The notes under the pieces are model-generated. The model searched no databases, was not told where the DNA came from, and saw nothing but the letters and a program-made list of their open reading frames with translations. Positions 41,564 to 42,302 of a DNA stretch of 42,302 bases are shown one piece after another. Within the stretch, counting starts at the first letter, position 1; every line of letters begins with the position of its first letter. This DNA is from an uncultured Alistipes sp. (lineage in GTDB: Bacteria; Bacteroidota; Bacteroidia; Bacteroidales; Rikenellaceae): assembly GCA_900546005.1 (NCBI GenBank), contig URBJ01000009.1, positions 1 through 42,302 on the forward strand, written 5' to 3'. The position numbers were made by a program, and so were the translations under genes.

Positions 41564-41730
41564 CCGTCTGTCGGTACGCCGTCAGCTCTCCTGCGGGTAA
41601 GTTATCGAAGGGCACGGGTTAAATCCGGAAAAAAGAGACAAGTTTGGAATTTTTTTTGTAAATTCGCACCCGTCGTCCGGTTTTTCGACTCCGGAGACCC
41701 AATCTATTACTAACTAAACTGTATTGAACA
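41564..41730 (+). other. Leader region of the carboxylase gene
   Basis: These 167 nt hold no gene. TAAATTCG (41659-41666) is one base from the -7 consensus, but the nearest TTTG (41643-41646) is only 12 nt upstream, so a promoter here is plausible but weak. A small CCGG-based hairpin TCCGG/CCGGA follows near 41676-41695. Confidence 0.35.
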
Positions 41731-42302
41731 ATGACGGTAGAGGATGAAAAAGTTCTCGAACTTCAGCATCGAAAAGAAAAAATCTATTTTGGAGGCGGAA
41801 CAAAGGCCATAGAGAAACAGAAAGCGATGGGAAAACTCACGGCTCGTGAGCGGATCATCGCTTTGTTGGATAAAGACTCGTTCCATGAATACGATATTTT
41901 CGTAGAACATGACGGTCGGGATTTCGGTATGCAGGACAAATCGCTCCCGGGCGACGGAGTGATTATCGGTACCGGAATGATTTGCGGACAACCGGTTGCG
42001 ATCTTCGCACAGGACTTTACGGTCGCCGGCGGTTCGCTCGGTTTCATGCACGCCCGCAAGATCACCAAAATCATGGACTATGCACTGAATATGCGTATTC
42101 CGTTGATCGGTATCAACGACTCGGGTGGAGCCCGTATTCAGGAGGGCGTGAACGCATTGGCCGGTTATGGCGAAATATTTTTCCGGAATACGCTTTCGAG
42201 CGGTGTGATTCCGCAGATCTCGGTCATTCTCGGACCGTGTGCAGGTGGCGCCGTTTACTCTCCGGCGTTGACCGACTTCGTATTCGTAGTTGAAAATATC
42301 TC
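41731..42302 (+). CDS. Acyl-CoA carboxylase carboxyltransferase (propionyl/methylmalonyl-CoA type), 5' part
   Basis: The first 190 codons of a biotin-dependent carboxyltransferase of the AccD/PccB/MmdA class; the rest lies beyond the window edge. It starts [17 protein letters not shown] and has [29 protein letters not shown], the acyl-CoA site [34 protein letters not shown] and [16 protein letters not shown]. In Bacteroidota this protein works with biotin-carrier and membrane sodium-pump subunits as methylmalonyl-CoA decarboxylase, or as propionyl-CoA carboxylase, in propionate metabolism. Which role applies depends on the downstream genes, which are not visible. Confidence 0.93.
   Translation, partial: MTVEDEKVLELQHRKEKIYFGGGTKAIEKQKAMGKLTARERIIALLDKDSFHEYDIFVEHDGRDFGMQDKSLPGDGVIIGTGMICGQPVAIFAQDFTVAGGSLGFMHARKITKIMDYALNMRIPLIGINDSGGARIQEGVNALAGYGEIFFRNTLSSGVIPQISVILGPCAGGAVYSPALTDFVFVVENI

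Noticed and set aside
1..42302. CRISPR array, phage, transposon or restriction/defence system
   Set aside because: I saw no regular repeat-spacer pattern, integrase, transposase, terminal repeats, Cas, methylase or toxin-antitoxin gene in the window.

Overview
The window reads as a stretch of core chromosome from a Bacteroidota bacterium. Four promoters match the Bacteroidota consensus TTTG-N19/20-TAnnTTTG, and several -7 boxes occur alone. Shine-Dalgarno sequences are mostly absent. Several genes belong to families typical of the phylum (DUF5606, DUF3575, DUF2851, GSCFA, an apgM-type gene inside the threonine operon, GH106 and beta-helix glycosidases). The moderate GC content and gene types make a Rikenellaceae/Alistipes-like gut organism my best guess, but this is inference. 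I see no phage, insertion sequence, CRISPR array or plasmid feature.

Left part (1-9.2 kb). A truncated tRNA-Tyr leaves the left edge. An operon for GDP-D-glycero-D-manno-heptose follows (hddA-hddC-gmhB; gmhA is not in the window), then a small DUF3575 outer-membrane protein. A GH106-type glycosidase lipoprotein faces it across a bidirectional terminator. Next come a fused epimerase-lipocalin protein and a CvfB-like RNA-binding protein.

Middle (9.3-25.4 kb). An MltD-like transglycosylase lipoprotein precedes uvrA. A 400-nt non-coding convergent gap with nested inverted repeats separates uvrA from an SDR oxidoreductase. A minus-strand run follows in transcription order: POT peptide transporter, PhnP-like metallo-beta-lactamase protein, B12-type radical SAM protein (start overlapping the previous stop in TAATG), and a GH141-like beta-helix protein. 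The transporter gene diverges from a GH13_8-type glgB. After glgB come a GH5-like lipoprotein and a DUF5606 protein.

Right part (25.6-42.3 kb). The threonine operon is thrA (aspartokinase-homoserine dehydrogenase), an esterase-like lipoprotein that is not an obvious pathway enzyme, an apgM-type gene that probably supplies homoserine kinase, and thrC. A minus-strand block then holds secA, DUF2851, sufT-like, sufE, a PafA-like protein, a zinc-ribbon membrane protein and a GSCFA protein. ispE and the start of an acyl-CoA carboxylase carboxyltransferase gene run off the right edge.

The most unusual items are these. The PafA-family protein keeps its nucleophile Thr but appears to have lost three of seven zinc ligands and all three specificity residues. 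The epimerase-lipocalin fusion is an uncommon domain pair. The metallo-beta-lactamase/radical-SAM pair carries a CX4CX2C cluster motif. The convergent gap after uvrA could encode a structured RNA. I found no complete defence or mobile system.
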